A stretch of 64,000 bases of DNA from Massilia phyllostachyos (GTDB lineage Bacteria; Pseudomonadota; Gammaproteobacteria; Burkholderiales; Burkholderiaceae_D): positions 682,001-746,000 of the forward strand of contig NZ_JAJNOC010000002.1 of the NCBI RefSeq assembly GCF_021044825.1, read 5' to 3'. The notes beneath the pieces are model-generated. The model was not told where the DNA came from. It did not search any database and saw nothing but the letters and a program-made list of their open reading frames with translations. Below are positions 33,729 to 43,822 of the stretch, in pieces. The number at the start of each line of letters is the position of its first letter. The stretch's first letter is position 1. A program made the translations under genes and the position numbers.

Positions 33729-35393
33729 ATGACCGAGTATCCGATGAGCCCGAATTCAACGCCGCTCTTGGGGCAGATGATGGACCAGCCGCTGCTGGTT
33801 TCCAGCATCATCGCGTTCGCCGCCCGCCACTACGGCGCCAACGAGATCGTCTCGCGCCGCGTCGAGGGCGACATCCACCGTTATACCTACCGCGACTGCG
33901 AAGTGCGCGCACGGCGCATGGCGCAGGCGCTTGCCGGCCTCGGCGTCAAGCCGGGCGACCGGGTCGCGACCCTGGCCTGGAACGGCTACCGCCACCTGGA
34001 GCTGTACTACGCGGTGTCCGGCTCGGGCGCCGTGCTGCACACCATCAACCCGCGCCTGCATCCGGAACAGATCGCCTACATCGTCAACCACGCCGAAGGC
34101 CAGTACCTGTTCTTCGACATGACCTTCCTGCCGGCCATCGAGGCGATGGCGCGCCAGTGCAAGACCATCAAGGGCTACGTCGCGATGTGCGACCGCGCCC
34201 AGATGCCGAAGGATACGAACATTCCGATGCTGCTGTGCTACGAGGACCTGATCGCATCCTCATCCGGCGAGTACGCCTGGCCGCAGTTCGACGAACGCTC
34301 GGCCGCGGCCCTGTGCTACACCTCGGGCACGACCGGCAACCCCAAGGGCGCGCTGTACTCGCACCGCTCGACCGTCCTGCACGCCTATGCCTCCGGCATG
34401 CCGAACGCCCTGAACGTCTCCGCCAGCGACGTGGTGCTGCCGGTGGTGCCGATGTTCCATGTGAACGCCTGGGGCCTGCCGTATTCGGCGCCGCTGGCCG
34501 GCGCCAAGATGGTGTTCCCGGGGCCGGCACTGGACGGCAAGTCGCTGTACGAGCTGTTCGAGGCCGAGGGCGTGACCTTCTCGGCCGGCGTGCCGACCGT
34601 CTGGCTCGGCCTGATCAACTACCTGGTCGAGAACGACCTGCGCTTCTCGACCTTCCGCCGCACCGTGATCGGCGGCTCGGCCTGTCCGCCGGCGATGATG
34701 GACACCCTGATCGACCGCTTCGGTGTGCAGGTGGTGCACGCCTGGGGCATGACGGAGATGTCGCCGCTCGGCACCAGCTGCACCCTGATGGCGAAGCACC
34801 GCGCGCTGCCGACAGGCGAGCAGCGCGCCATCCTGCGCAAGCAGGGCCACGCCATCTACGGCGTCGACATGAAGATCGTCGACGACGACGGCAGCGAGCT
34901 GCCCTGGGACGGCACGACCTACGGCCACCTGCTGGTGAAGGGGCCGTGGGTGGTCTCTGGCTACTTCAAGAGCGAGGGCGGCGAGGTGCTGCAGGACGGC
35001 TGGTTCCCGACCGGCGACGTCGCGACGATCGACCCGGACGGCTATCTGGCGATCACCGACCGCAGCAAGGACGTGATCAAGTCGGGCGGCGAGTGGATCG
35101 GCTCGATCGACCTGGAGAACATCGCCATGGCGCACCCAAGCGTGCTGCAGGCGGCCTGCATCGGGGTGGCGCATCCGAAGTGGGCGGAGCGCCCGCTGCT
35201 GGTGGTGGTGCGGCGGCCCGGCCTCGCGGTGTCGCGCGAAGAGCTGCTGGCCTGGTTCGAGGGCAAGGTGGCGAAATGGTGGATTCCGGACGACATCGTG
35301 TTCACCGACGCGCTGCCGGTGGGCGGCACCGGCAAGATCCAGAAGAACAAGCTGCGCGAAGCTTATCAGGGGCACCGGCTGCCGACCGCCTGA
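33729..35393 (+). CDS. long-chain fatty-acid--CoA ligase family protein (AMP-forming)
   Basis: Adenylate-forming enzyme that activates a carboxylic acid to its CoA thioester, feeding degradation. The 554 residues carry the AMP-binding P-loop YTSGTTGNPKGALYSH, the A5-type motif HAWGMTEMSP, the hinge block GWFPTGDVATID and the catalytic Lys region GGTGKIQKNKLR. ATG 33729 follows GGAAGGGA; the frame to 33669 adds nothing conserved. The overall sequence resembles the 3-(methylthio)propionyl-CoA or medium/long-chain ligases common in Burkholderiales, and the true acid is not determined. It is transcribed alone, divergent from selO, in a region with other acyl-CoA genes. Confidence 0.92.
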   Translation: MTEYPMSPNSTPLLGQMMDQPLLVSSIIAFAARHYGANEIVSRRVEGDIHRYTYRDCEVRARRMAQALAGLGVKPGDRVATLAWNGYRHLELYYAVSGSGAVLHTINPRLHPEQIAYIVNHAEGQYLFFDMTFLPAIEAMARQCKTIKGYVAMCDRAQMPKDTNIPMLLCYEDLIASSSGEYAWPQFDERSAAALCYTSGTTGNPKGALYSHRSTVLHAYASGMPNALNVSASDVVLPVVPMFHVNAWGLPYSAPLAGAKMVFPGPALDGKSLYELFEAEGVTFSAGVPTVWLGLINYLVENDLRFSTFRRTVIGGSACPPAMMDTLIDRFGVQVVHAWGMTEMSPLGTSCTLMAKHRALPTGEQRAILRKQGHAIYGVDMKIVDDDGSELPWDGTTYGHLLVKGPWVVSGYFKSEGGEVLQDGWFPTGDVATIDPDGYLAITDRSKDVIKSGGEWIGSIDLENIAMAHPSVLQAACIGVAHPKWAERPLLVVVRRPGLAVSREELLAWFEGKVAKWWIPDDIVFTDALPVGGTGKIQKNKLREAYQGHRLPTA

Positions 35394-35455
35394 GGCGCGC
35401 GGGTGTTCAGGCAGTTGCGTATACTGTCTGATCCATTCACCTGTCCCATGCAACG

Positions 35456-35857
35456 ATGAAAACGACCCTGGTCCTCTTCTTCCTGACGATCCAGTCGAGC
35501 TACGCGAACGATACCGAATCGGACGCGACGCCGGCCATCTTCGACACCGTGCAGTTCTACGCCGCGGGCGACGCGGCCTGGCGCATCAAGACCTATGCCA
35601 TGGACGAGGACGTGCATTTCTGGTCGCTCGGCGAACAGGTGGACGATATCGTGGCGCTGGCCAGGCGCAGCACCGAGAAGCATTACGGCGACGTGCTGGC
35701 CGAGGCCTACGTCATCGAGACCGAGGACGGCATCGAGGGACTAAAGCGGGAGCTGGCCGACCGCGGCCTGGAAACGAACCTGGAGTTGCCGCCGTTCGGC
35801 GCCGTGTTCTGGGCGCCGGCCGGGACGCGCTATCGGACGAAATCGGAACCGGAATAG
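35456..35857 (+). CDS. small exported protein of unknown function
   Basis: A 133-residue protein with a predicted signal peptide (KTTLVLFFLTIQSSYA) and an acidic mature part without Cys. No family is recognised. An ATG eight bases upstream terminates after three codons, so 35456 is the usable start. The last 28 bases overlap the convergent gene at 35830. Codon usage fits the neighbourhood. The call rests on the signal peptide and an intact frame only. Confidence 0.55.
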   Translation: MKTTLVLFFLTIQSSYANDTESDATPAIFDTVQFYAAGDAAWRIKTYAMDEDVHFWSLGEQVDDIVALARRSTEKHYGDVLAEAYVIETEDGIEGLKRELADRGLETNLELPPFGAVFWAPAGTRYRTKSEPE

Positions 35858-36630
35858 GCGCCGCCGGAACGTCCGGTACTGCCTGCATCGAAGTCGGTAG
35901 AACCGCCCGCTAGTTTCTGACCTTGCAGCACATGTCGAAAGGTCGGCTCGATATTCATCGCGTGCAGGTGGCGCACGATGTCTTCGAGCGTCGCGTCCTT
36001 CAGCAGCAGCCCTGCGGTCGACGCTGTGGGGCCCGGCGCGATGACCGGCGCATCGCTTGCCGCCTCGTTCTGCTTGAGCGCCACCAACGCGTCGAAGAAC
36101 TGCGCCTTGCCGATGCTTTTCAAGCCCTCCAAAAACGCCAGTTGCGCGTGCAGCGGCGGTTCGATCTCCAGCCCCGCTTCCTCGGCGAAGGAGGCGCCCA
36201 TGCCCGGGTGGATGAAGGCCGCCCATTTGCCGGACACCGGGTTCAGCGCGGGCGGCAGCTGCACCTGCTCGCTGATCGCGAGTTCCAGTTCCGGGAAATG
36301 CCGCTCGCGCAGCATGGACACGAAACGGCGCACGTCGCCCTCCGGCGCCGGCTCGTCCAGCGACAGCCACAGCCGGTAGCCGGAGCCGCCATCGATGCTG
36401 ACGGCCGGCGGCGGGAAGCCGAAGGTCTCCTGCAGGGCGTTCGCCACCGCGCACAGCTTGTGCCAGTGCTGCTCCGGCGCGCCGTCGCGCAGGCGGGGGA
36501 AGTCGATGACGATCGCGCGGCTCAGCCCGTCGCCGGACACCAGCGGCACGCGGCCGTGCGCATCCTGGCCGGCCGGCGCGGCGCCCGGCATAAGATAGAG
36601 GCGGGACAGTTGTGCGAACAGTTTTTCCAT
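35830..36630 (-). CDS. conserved-type protein of unknown function with faint primase-like motif
   Basis: A 266-residue cytoplasmic protein (MEKLFAQLSRLYLMPG...). A central segment reads RAIVIDFPRL, then AVSIDGGSGYRLWLSLDEPAP. This resembles the pattern in archaeo-eukaryotic primase-fold proteins where an acidic strand is followed by SGxGxHxYW-L-EPV, but the expected His is Arg and only one catalytic Asp is seen, so a working primase is unlikely. The C-terminal 60 residues are low-complexity Gly/Ser. It faces the FadJ-type gene in a divergent arrangement and overlaps the exported-protein gene at its 3' end. No function is assigned. Confidence 0.65.
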   Translation of the reverse strand: MEKLFAQLSRLYLMPGAAPAGQDAHGRVPLVSGDGLSRAIVIDFPRLRDGAPEQHWHKLCAVANALQETFGFPPPAVSIDGGSGYRLWLSLDEPAPEGDVRRFVSMLRERHFPELELAISEQVQLPPALNPVSGKWAAFIHPGMGASFAEEAGLEIEPPLHAQLAFLEGLKSIGKAQFFDALVALKQNEAASDAPVIAPGPTASTAGLLLKDATLEDIVRHLHAMNIEPTFRHVLQGQKLAGGSTDFDAGSTGRSGGAYSGSDFVR

Positions 36631-36660
36631 GGGTGCGGACGATGTGAAAAGAGGGCGTTA

Positions 36661-36705
36661 TTCTGGCATACGCGGACTCTGCCAGAAAATAATACGCTCG
36701 TTCTT
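36661..36705 (+). promoter_or_regulatory. inverted repeat and operator-like motif upstream of the FadJ-type gene
   Basis: TTCTGGC (36661-36667) and GCCAGAA (36681-36687) form a 7-bp inverted repeat. It is followed by ACGCTCGTTCTT (36694-36705), which matches the ACGnnCGTTCTT found upstream of the thiolase gene at 43763. Both lie in AT-rich promoter-like DNA. Confidence 0.4.
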
Positions 36706-36775
36706 TTATTTGAGGTATAGTTCAGAAGATCACACAGGGGGCGCAGGCCCGCCACACACAAGGAGAACAAGAGAC

Positions 36776-38863
<2,088 letters not shown>

Positions 38864-38967
38864 GCTGCCGGGTAAATCACGCTTCGTGGCCCGGAGCGTG
38901 ACATTTCGCTGGTTTTGAAAGGCCGGCGGCGTGCTATCGTCGCCGCTGGCTTGTTTCGACGACAGCG

Positions 38968-39861
38968 ATGCATTCACCTTCTTTGATCCGGACCGATGGC
39001 GCAGCACTATGCTTGCGGCGCTTCCTCCAGCCATGGCTGCTGGCTTTCTGCGCGGCGCTGGCCGGCTGCTCGCTCGACGCCTGGATCGGCATGGTCGCCT
39101 CGCCCGAGGAGCAGGCGCGCGCCCGCAGCCACGTCGACCATCTGCGCGCCCGCGACTTCGACGCGATCGAAGGCGCGCTGCGCGCCGACTTGCGCACGCC
39201 CGAGCTGCGCCCGGCATTGGAGAAGATGGCAGCCATGGTGCCGGCCGGTGAGCCGCGTTCCGTGCAAACCATCGGCGCCTCCAGGAACCGCAACGCCGGC
39301 GTCAGCTCGCTGACCCTGAGCTTCGAATACGAGTTCGCCAGCGGCTGGATGCTGGCCAACGTCACCACCGAGACGAGAGACGGCGCCGCAGTCGTGAGCG
39401 CATTCCACGTGGTGCCGTCTACCCGGTCGCTGGCGGACGAACACCGCTTCGACCTGGCCGGGAAATCGGCGCTGCATGTTGCCGTGCTTGCCGCCGCGGT
39501 GGCCGCGGTGGCGCTGACGCTGTATGCGCTCTATCTCTGCGTGCGCACGAAGGGTCTGGCCTACAAGGCGCTGTGGATCGTGTTCATCCTGTTCGGCTTT
39601 GGCCGGCTCGCGATCGAGTGGAGCAGCGGCGCGTGGGGATTCCATCTGCTGCACCTGCAACTGCTTGGCGCAAGCTACATGGCGCCGCTCGGAGCTCCCC
39701 CGGTCCTGAGCGCCTCGCTGCCGGTCGGCGCCATCGTGTTCCTCGCGCGGCGCTGGAACGGCGCGCTTCCGATGAAGAAGGGCGCGGCCGGCGGCGTTCG
39801 GCAAGCGCAGGTCACGGACGATCCGGCCGGGGCGGTGCGCCCGTCGCCTCCGCGGGACTAG
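38968..39861 (+). CDS. putative membrane lipoprotein of unknown function
   Basis: A 297-residue envelope protein. The N-terminal hydrophobic segment ends in a lipobox-like LAGC (about residues 31-34), suggesting lipid attachment. A soluble part of about 110 residues follows, then three or four hydrophobic segments between about residues 165 and 260. A DUF-like name is not recognised. The last 50 bases overlap the convergent DUF1622-type gene. The start at 38968 is the only ATG before the lipobox, with no clear ribosome site. Confidence 0.7.
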   Translation: MHSPSLIRTDGAALCLRRFLQPWLLAFCAALAGCSLDAWIGMVASPEEQARARSHVDHLRARDFDAIEGALRADLRTPELRPALEKMAAMVPAGEPRSVQTIGASRNRNAGVSSLTLSFEYEFASGWMLANVTTETRDGAAVVSAFHVVPSTRSLADEHRFDLAGKSALHVAVLAAAVAAVALTLYALYLCVRTKGLAYKALWIVFILFGFGRLAIEWSSGAWGFHLLHLQLLGASYMAPLGAPPVLSASLPVGAIVFLARRWNGALPMKKGAAGGVRQAQVTDDPAGAVRPSPPRD

Positions 39862-40195
39862 CGCCTTCGGCCTGCAGCTCCTTGCTCAGGAAGTAATTCA
39901 GCGCGGTGCGGATCACCGCGATCGCCGCCAGCTTGCCGATCCGGTCCCAGGTTGGCGCCACCGAGGTCGAGAGGATGTCGGCCGCCAGCTGCAGTTCCAG
40001 CGCGAGGGTCAGGTAGCGCGCGAACGTCAGGCGGATCGGCCCGAAGTTGCCGCCGCGATCGGACAGCAAATGGCGCGCCAGGGCCACCACCACGACGACG
40101 ATGCCTGCGGCGATCACCAGCGCGCCAAGTCCTTCCACGAACAGGCGCAGCCACTCCACGGATGCCTGGACCTGTCCCTCGACCTGTTCGAACAC
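39812..40195 (-). CDS. DUF1622-type small membrane protein
   Basis: A 127-residue inner-membrane protein with two or three hydrophobic helices: ALVIAAGIVVVVVALARHLL, then LTLALELQLAADILSTSVAP and IAVIRTALNYFL. The pattern ARYLTLALELQLAADI.. and RTALNYFLxKEL is typical of the DUF1622 family. The start is GTG 40195, with GGGAGAG five bases ahead. The function of the family is unknown. It overlaps the preceding convergent gene by 50 bases. Confidence 0.82.
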   Translation of the reverse strand: MFEQVEGQVQASVEWLRLFVEGLGALVIAAGIVVVVVALARHLLSDRGGNFGPIRLTFARYLTLALELQLAADILSTSVAPTWDRIGKLAAIAVIRTALNYFLSKELQAEGASPAEATGAPPRPDRP

Positions 40196-40285
40196 GTGTT
40201 CTCTCCCGGATCATCTGCCGGTGCGTCACGCCACCGGTCCCATGGCGCTGATGGTACAGGGATGCGGCGCGGGGGCGCGCAACGC

Positions 40286-40855
40286 TCAGCCGTGCTTGCC
40301 GGTGGCACGCAACTGCCCCAGCAGCAAGTCCAGTGCTTCCTCGTGGCGCCGGCGCAGGTCCTTGGCCTGCGCCGCATCCCTGGCGGCGGACAGCGCCAGG
40401 CCGCTGCCGTGCGCATGGTCGACCAGGATGTCGCGCCACGGCGCGAACTGGGGCGTGAGGCCGGCCAGCAGCGCTTCCAGCTGCGCGGTGATGCGCAGCG
40501 TGGCGCCGGCGAAGGCCGCCGGCTCGGCGAAGATCGCCAGGGTCAATGCCGGATGGCGGCCGACGGCGTCGTAGTAGCGCAGCAGCAGCGCGCGCAGGGC
40601 CGGTTCCGCGGGCGCGTCGTCTGGCGCGCCGTCCAGCACGCCGCCGTAGATCCGCTCCGACAGGGCAGCCAGCAGGGCTGCGCGGTCGGCCACGTGGTGA
40701 TACAGGCTCATCGGCGTGACGCCGAGACGCGTGGCGAGGGCGCGCATCGACAGCGCCGCTTCGCCGCCTTCATCGAGCAAGGCCAACGCAGCGTCCAGGA
40801 TCGCCTCCGCCGTTAAGCCCTGGCCGCGCGCCGGCCGACCGCGCGGGCGGTTCAT
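40286..40855 (-). CDS. TetR/AcrR family transcriptional regulator
   Basis: A 189-residue repressor-type regulator. The N-terminal helix-turn-helix (about 14-58) contains AILDAALALLDEGGEAALSMRALATRLGVTPMSLYHHVADRAA-type family features, and the C-terminal half resembles TetR_C ligand domains. Its ATG overlaps the stop of the RibD_C-type reductase gene by four bases (ATGA), so the two are translationally coupled. A palindromic AT-rich operator candidate lies just upstream of the first gene, consistent with autoregulation of the pair. Confidence 0.92.
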   Translation of the reverse strand: MNRPRGRPARGQGLTAEAILDAALALLDEGGEAALSMRALATRLGVTPMSLYHHVADRAALLAALSERIYGGVLDGAPDDAPAEPALRALLLRYYDAVGRHPALTLAIFAEPAAFAGATLRITAQLEALLAGLTPQFAPWRDILVDHAHGSGLALSAARDAAQAKDLRRRHEEALDLLLGQLRATGKHG

Positions 40856-41388
40856 CGCAGCACGCGGTAGGTCGACTGCACCAGCCCGGAGGGGAAACTC
40901 CGGCTCGCGAGCAGCGCCAGGCCGACGTCGTGCGCGAGGGCGCCGAACAGCGGCCGGCCGGCGCCGATCAGGACCGGTACCGTGGTCACGACCAGGTCGT
41001 CGATGAGCCCCTCGCGCAGGAAGGACTGGATCAGCTGCCCGCCGTCCACATAGACCCGGCGTACGCCCTGCTCCGCCAGCATGCCCAAGGCCGCGCGCGG
41101 GGCCAGCGGCGAAAAGTGCAGCCTGCCTTCCAGTGCGTCCGGCACCGGCGTCCCGGCCAGCAGTCGCGACAGTACCAGCACCGGGCGGTCATAGGGCCAG
41201 GTGGCGAAGGTCGCGACCTTTTCGTAGCTGCCGCGACCCATCACGATGGCGTCCTTGTCGGCGATGAAGTCGTCGTAGCCATGGTCTTCGTCGGCGGCGT
41301 CGCGCTCGAGCAGCCAGCCGATGTCGCCATCGGGGCGTGCGATATAGCCGTCGAGGCTGGTAGCGATGAACACGTGTGCGGTCGTCAT
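40852..41388 (-). CDS. dihydrofolate reductase / RibD C-terminal domain family protein
   Basis: A 178-residue NADPH-dependent reductase-like protein. It starts MTTAHVFIATSLDGYIARPDG, the typical opening of RibD_C proteins, and has DAIVMGRGSYEKV, RRVYVDGGQLIQSFL and VPVLIGAGRPLFG. These stand-alone proteins are of unknown substrate and often sit next to regulators, as here. A strong AAGGAGG precedes the ATG. It is the first gene of a two-gene unit with tetR. Confidence 0.9.
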   Translation of the reverse strand: MTTAHVFIATSLDGYIARPDGDIGWLLERDAADEDHGYDDFIADKDAIVMGRGSYEKVATFATWPYDRPVLVLSRLLAGTPVPDALEGRLHFSPLAPRAALGMLAEQGVRRVYVDGGQLIQSFLREGLIDDLVVTTVPVLIGAGRPLFGALAHDVGLALLASRSFPSGLVQSTYRVLR

Positions 41389-41402
41389 GCTTCCTCCTTA
41401 AA

Positions 41403-41415
41403 TATACGGCGTATA
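41403..41415. promoter_or_regulatory. palindromic operator candidate of the RibD_C-tetR unit
   Basis: TATACG-G-CGTATA is a perfect 6-bp inverted repeat around one base, lying 15 bases before the ATG of the RibD_C gene in an AT-rich patch that must contain its promoter. This is the expected position and form for a TetR-family operator, and it is the only such palindrome near the tetR gene. Confidence 0.6.
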
Positions 41416-41534
41416 ATTAAACCACGATCCGGGATCCGGGGCAAGCCGCCGCCGGCCACGTGAGAATGCGCGACTTTGTCTGGCCGCCCGCGCTGTTACA
41501 CTTTCACATTCAGTGCATGGTCCAATGAGCCCCG

Positions 41535-41786
41535 ATGACGAATCTCGAAAGAACATGGTGGTTTTGCGCGCTCGCCGGTGGCGTCAGCGCATTCGGTACC
41601 CGCTTCATCCTCGACATGGCGGGCATCGCGTCACCGAGCGGCGCGGCGCAATGGACGCTGTTCGCGTTCTGCTTCTTCGGCGTGTGGCGGCTGTTCGCCG
41701 CAGCCGCCTGGCTGGCCGTGTTGCTGGTCAAGCCCACCAGCAGGCTGCTGGACCGGGGAGCGGCGAAACCAGGCCGCGCCGCATAA
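41535..41786 (+). CDS. small membrane protein of unknown function
   Basis: An 83-residue protein with two hydrophobic segments (WWFCALAGGVSAFG and a longer WTLFAFCFFGVWRLFAAAAWLAVLL) and a basic tail (LLDRGAAKPGRAA), so positive-inside topology. It begins with ATG 41535, and an alternative overlapping frame starting at 41513 is less hydrophobic and not favoured. No family is recognised. It converges on the MHS transporter with a shared terminator hairpin. Confidence 0.6.
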   Translation: MTNLERTWWFCALAGGVSAFGTRFILDMAGIASPSGAAQWTLFAFCFFGVWRLFAAAAWLAVLLVKPTSRLLDRGAAKPGRAA

Positions 41787-41814
41787 AAAAATGCCGCTGT
41801 TTCCAGCGGCATTG
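41785..41814 (-). terminator. terminator of the MHS transporter gene
   Basis: A perfect 10-bp stem AATGCCGCTG/CAGCGGCATT with a 4-base loop (41791-41814). Read leftward it is followed by seven T residues. It lies between two convergent genes. Confidence 0.88.
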
Positions 41815-41836
41815 TCGTTTCGGAGGAGGCGTCGCC

Positions 41837-43537
41837 TCAGTCGTGCGCGTAGATGTTGTTGTCCTTGGTCTCGCGGATGAACAGGCCGCCGATGACGACG
41901 GTCGCCAGCGCGATGACGATCGGATACCATAGGCCGTAGTAGATGTCGCCCTTGAACGCCACCAGTGCGAAGGTCACGGTCGGCAGCATGCCGCCGAACC
42001 AGCCGTTGCCGATGTGGTAGGGCAGGGACATCGAGGTGTAGCGGATCCGGGTCGGGAACATCTCGACCAGCATCGCCGCGATCGGCCCGTAGACCATGGT
42101 CACGTAGAGCACCAGGATGAACAGGAGCAACACCACCATCGGCTTGTTGACCTCGGCCGGATCGGCCTTGGCAGGGTAGCCGGCGCTGGTGAGGGCGCCC
42201 GTCACTTCCTTCTTGAGCGCGTCTTCGCGTGCCTTGGAGGCGGCGTCGAAGTTCAGGTTATCCGGCGTCATGACCGCGTTGAAGGACTGGAAGGTAGCGT
42301 CGCCGACCTTCACCGATGCCACCGTGCCGGCAGGTGCTTCCTGGATGTTGTAGCTCACCGAGGCCGCCGTCAGCATGCGCGTGGCGATGTCGCAGGACGA
42401 GGGGAATTTCGCGGTGCCGGTCGGGTCGACCTGGAAGTGGCAGGTCGCCGGGTCGGCCACCACCACGACCGGCGAGGTCTGGATGGCGCGCTCGAGGGCC
42501 GGGTTGCCGTAGTGGGTGATGGCCTTGAAGATCGGGAAGTAGGTGGCCGCGGCGATGACGCAGCCGCCGAGGATGATCCACTTGCGTCCGATCCGGTCGG
42601 ACAGCGAGCCGAACACGATGAAGAAGGGCGTGGCCAGGGCCAGCGCGATCGCGATCAGGATGTTGGCGGTCGGCTCGTCGATCTTGAGCGTCTTGGTGAG
42701 GAAGAACAGGGCGTAGAACTGGCCGGTGTACCACACCACCGCCTGGCCCATGGTCAGGCCGGCCAGGGCCAGGAAGGCGACCTTGGCGTTCTTCGGTTTG
42801 AGAAAGGCTTCGGACAGCGGGGCCTTCGAGGTCTTGCCCTCGGCCTTCATCTTGGCGAAAGCCGGCGACTCGTTCATCGACAGGCGGATCCAGACCGAGA
42901 TGCCGAGCAGGACCACCGAGATCAGGAAGGGAATGCGCCAGCCCCAGGCCTGGAACGATTCCTCGCCCATGGCGGTGCGGGTGCCGAGGATGACCAGCAG
43001 GGACAGGAACAGGCCGATGGTCGCCGTGGTCTGGATGTAGGAGGTGAACAGGCCGCGCTTGCCGTGCGGCGCGTGCTCCGCCACGTAGGTGGCCGCGCCG
43101 CCGTACTCGCCGCCCAGCGCCAGGCCCTGCAGGATGCGCAGGGTGACCAGGATGATCGGGGCCGCGATGCCGATCTGCGCGTGGCTCGGCAGCAGACCGA
43201 CCAGGAAGGTCGAGGCGCCCATGATCAGGATGGTGACCAGGAAGGTGTACTTGCGGCCGATCATGTCGCCCAGCCGGCCGAACACCAGCGCGCCGAAGGG
43301 ACGCACGATGAAGCCGGCGGCGAAGGCCATCAGGGCGAAGATGAAGGTGGTGGTCGGGTCGCCGATGAAGAATTGCTTGGCGATGATGGAAGCGAGCGAG
43401 CCGTAGAGGTAGAAGTCGTACCACTCGAACACCGTGCCGAGCGAGGAAGCGAAGATGACTTTGCGTTCTTCCTTGGTGATGCCGGAGGAGGAAGATGGAG
43501 CTTTCCCTCCGGCGGTCATGCCGGGTGTAATTGCCAT
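41837..43537 (-). CDS. MFS transporter, metabolite:H+ symporter (MHS) family
   Basis: Inner-membrane proton symporter for organic acids or related solutes. The 566 residues show twelve hydrophobic helices, the signature GTVFEWYDFYLYGSLA at the start of the MHS family, and FGRLGDMIGRKYTF between helices 2 and 3. Most MHS proteins have 430-450 residues. Here about 110 extra hydrophilic residues (about 340-450) are inserted in the second half, containing two Cys (ATCHF and PSSCDI), probably a periplasmic loop. The ATG follows GGAG. Substrate is unknown. A terminator closes the gene at 41785. Confidence 0.92.
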   Translation of the reverse strand: MAITPGMTAGGKAPSSSSGITKEERKVIFASSLGTVFEWYDFYLYGSLASIIAKQFFIGDPTTTFIFALMAFAAGFIVRPFGALVFGRLGDMIGRKYTFLVTILIMGASTFLVGLLPSHAQIGIAAPIILVTLRILQGLALGGEYGGAATYVAEHAPHGKRGLFTSYIQTTATIGLFLSLLVILGTRTAMGEESFQAWGWRIPFLISVVLLGISVWIRLSMNESPAFAKMKAEGKTSKAPLSEAFLKPKNAKVAFLALAGLTMGQAVVWYTGQFYALFFLTKTLKIDEPTANILIAIALALATPFFIVFGSLSDRIGRKWIILGGCVIAAATYFPIFKAITHYGNPALERAIQTSPVVVVADPATCHFQVDPTGTAKFPSSCDIATRMLTAASVSYNIQEAPAGTVASVKVGDATFQSFNAVMTPDNLNFDAASKAREDALKKEVTGALTSAGYPAKADPAEVNKPMVVLLLFILVLYVTMVYGPIAAMLVEMFPTRIRYTSMSLPYHIGNGWFGGMLPTVTFALVAFKGDIYYGLWYPIVIALATVVIGGLFIRETKDNNIYAHD

Positions 43538-43760
43538 GTGTGTCTCCGTATTATGTAATGTACTTCGGTCACCGGAAATGCTGATTGTTCGTCAGCTGTC
43601 GCGGAGTGTGTTCCGGTTTCCTTACACGATGCTTGCTCCAAACTTACTCGAAACTTACAGTTTGACAATGCAAGTCATGCAATAGTTCGGCTGGCAGCGT
43701 GTTTACACTCTGACAGCGATCATGCTGCGACGCGCCATATCGATCACATAATTTTTTTGC

Positions 43761-43797
43761 GAACGACCGTTCTTAATCATGCTATTCTCGAACGGTC
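43761..43797 (+). promoter_or_regulatory. operator-like palindromes upstream of the thiolase gene
   Basis: GAACG-AC-CGTTC (43761-43772) is an inverted repeat with 5-bp arms. Eighteen bases on, GAACGGTC (43790-43797) repeats one half. The part ACGACCGTTCTT matches the motif upstream of the FadJ-type gene at 36694. The arrangement resembles TetR-family fatty-acid regulators of betaproteobacteria. The rest of the 285-base gap 43538-43822 is AT-rich and holds no gene that I can support. Confidence 0.45.
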
Positions 43798-43822
43798 CAG
43801 AACAGCTCACAAGGAGACCAGC

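Noticed and set aside
41513..41932. A 139-residue frame overlapping the small membrane protein and the MHS transporter terminator.
   Set aside because: It crosses a perfect terminator hairpin and the antisense of the transporter, and it is Arg/Gly-rich without motifs.
43757..43822. Longer N-terminus for the thiolase (start at 43757).
   Set aside because: It overlaps the operator-like palindrome, has no ribosome site, and ATG 43823 has AAGGAG and the conserved start of the family.
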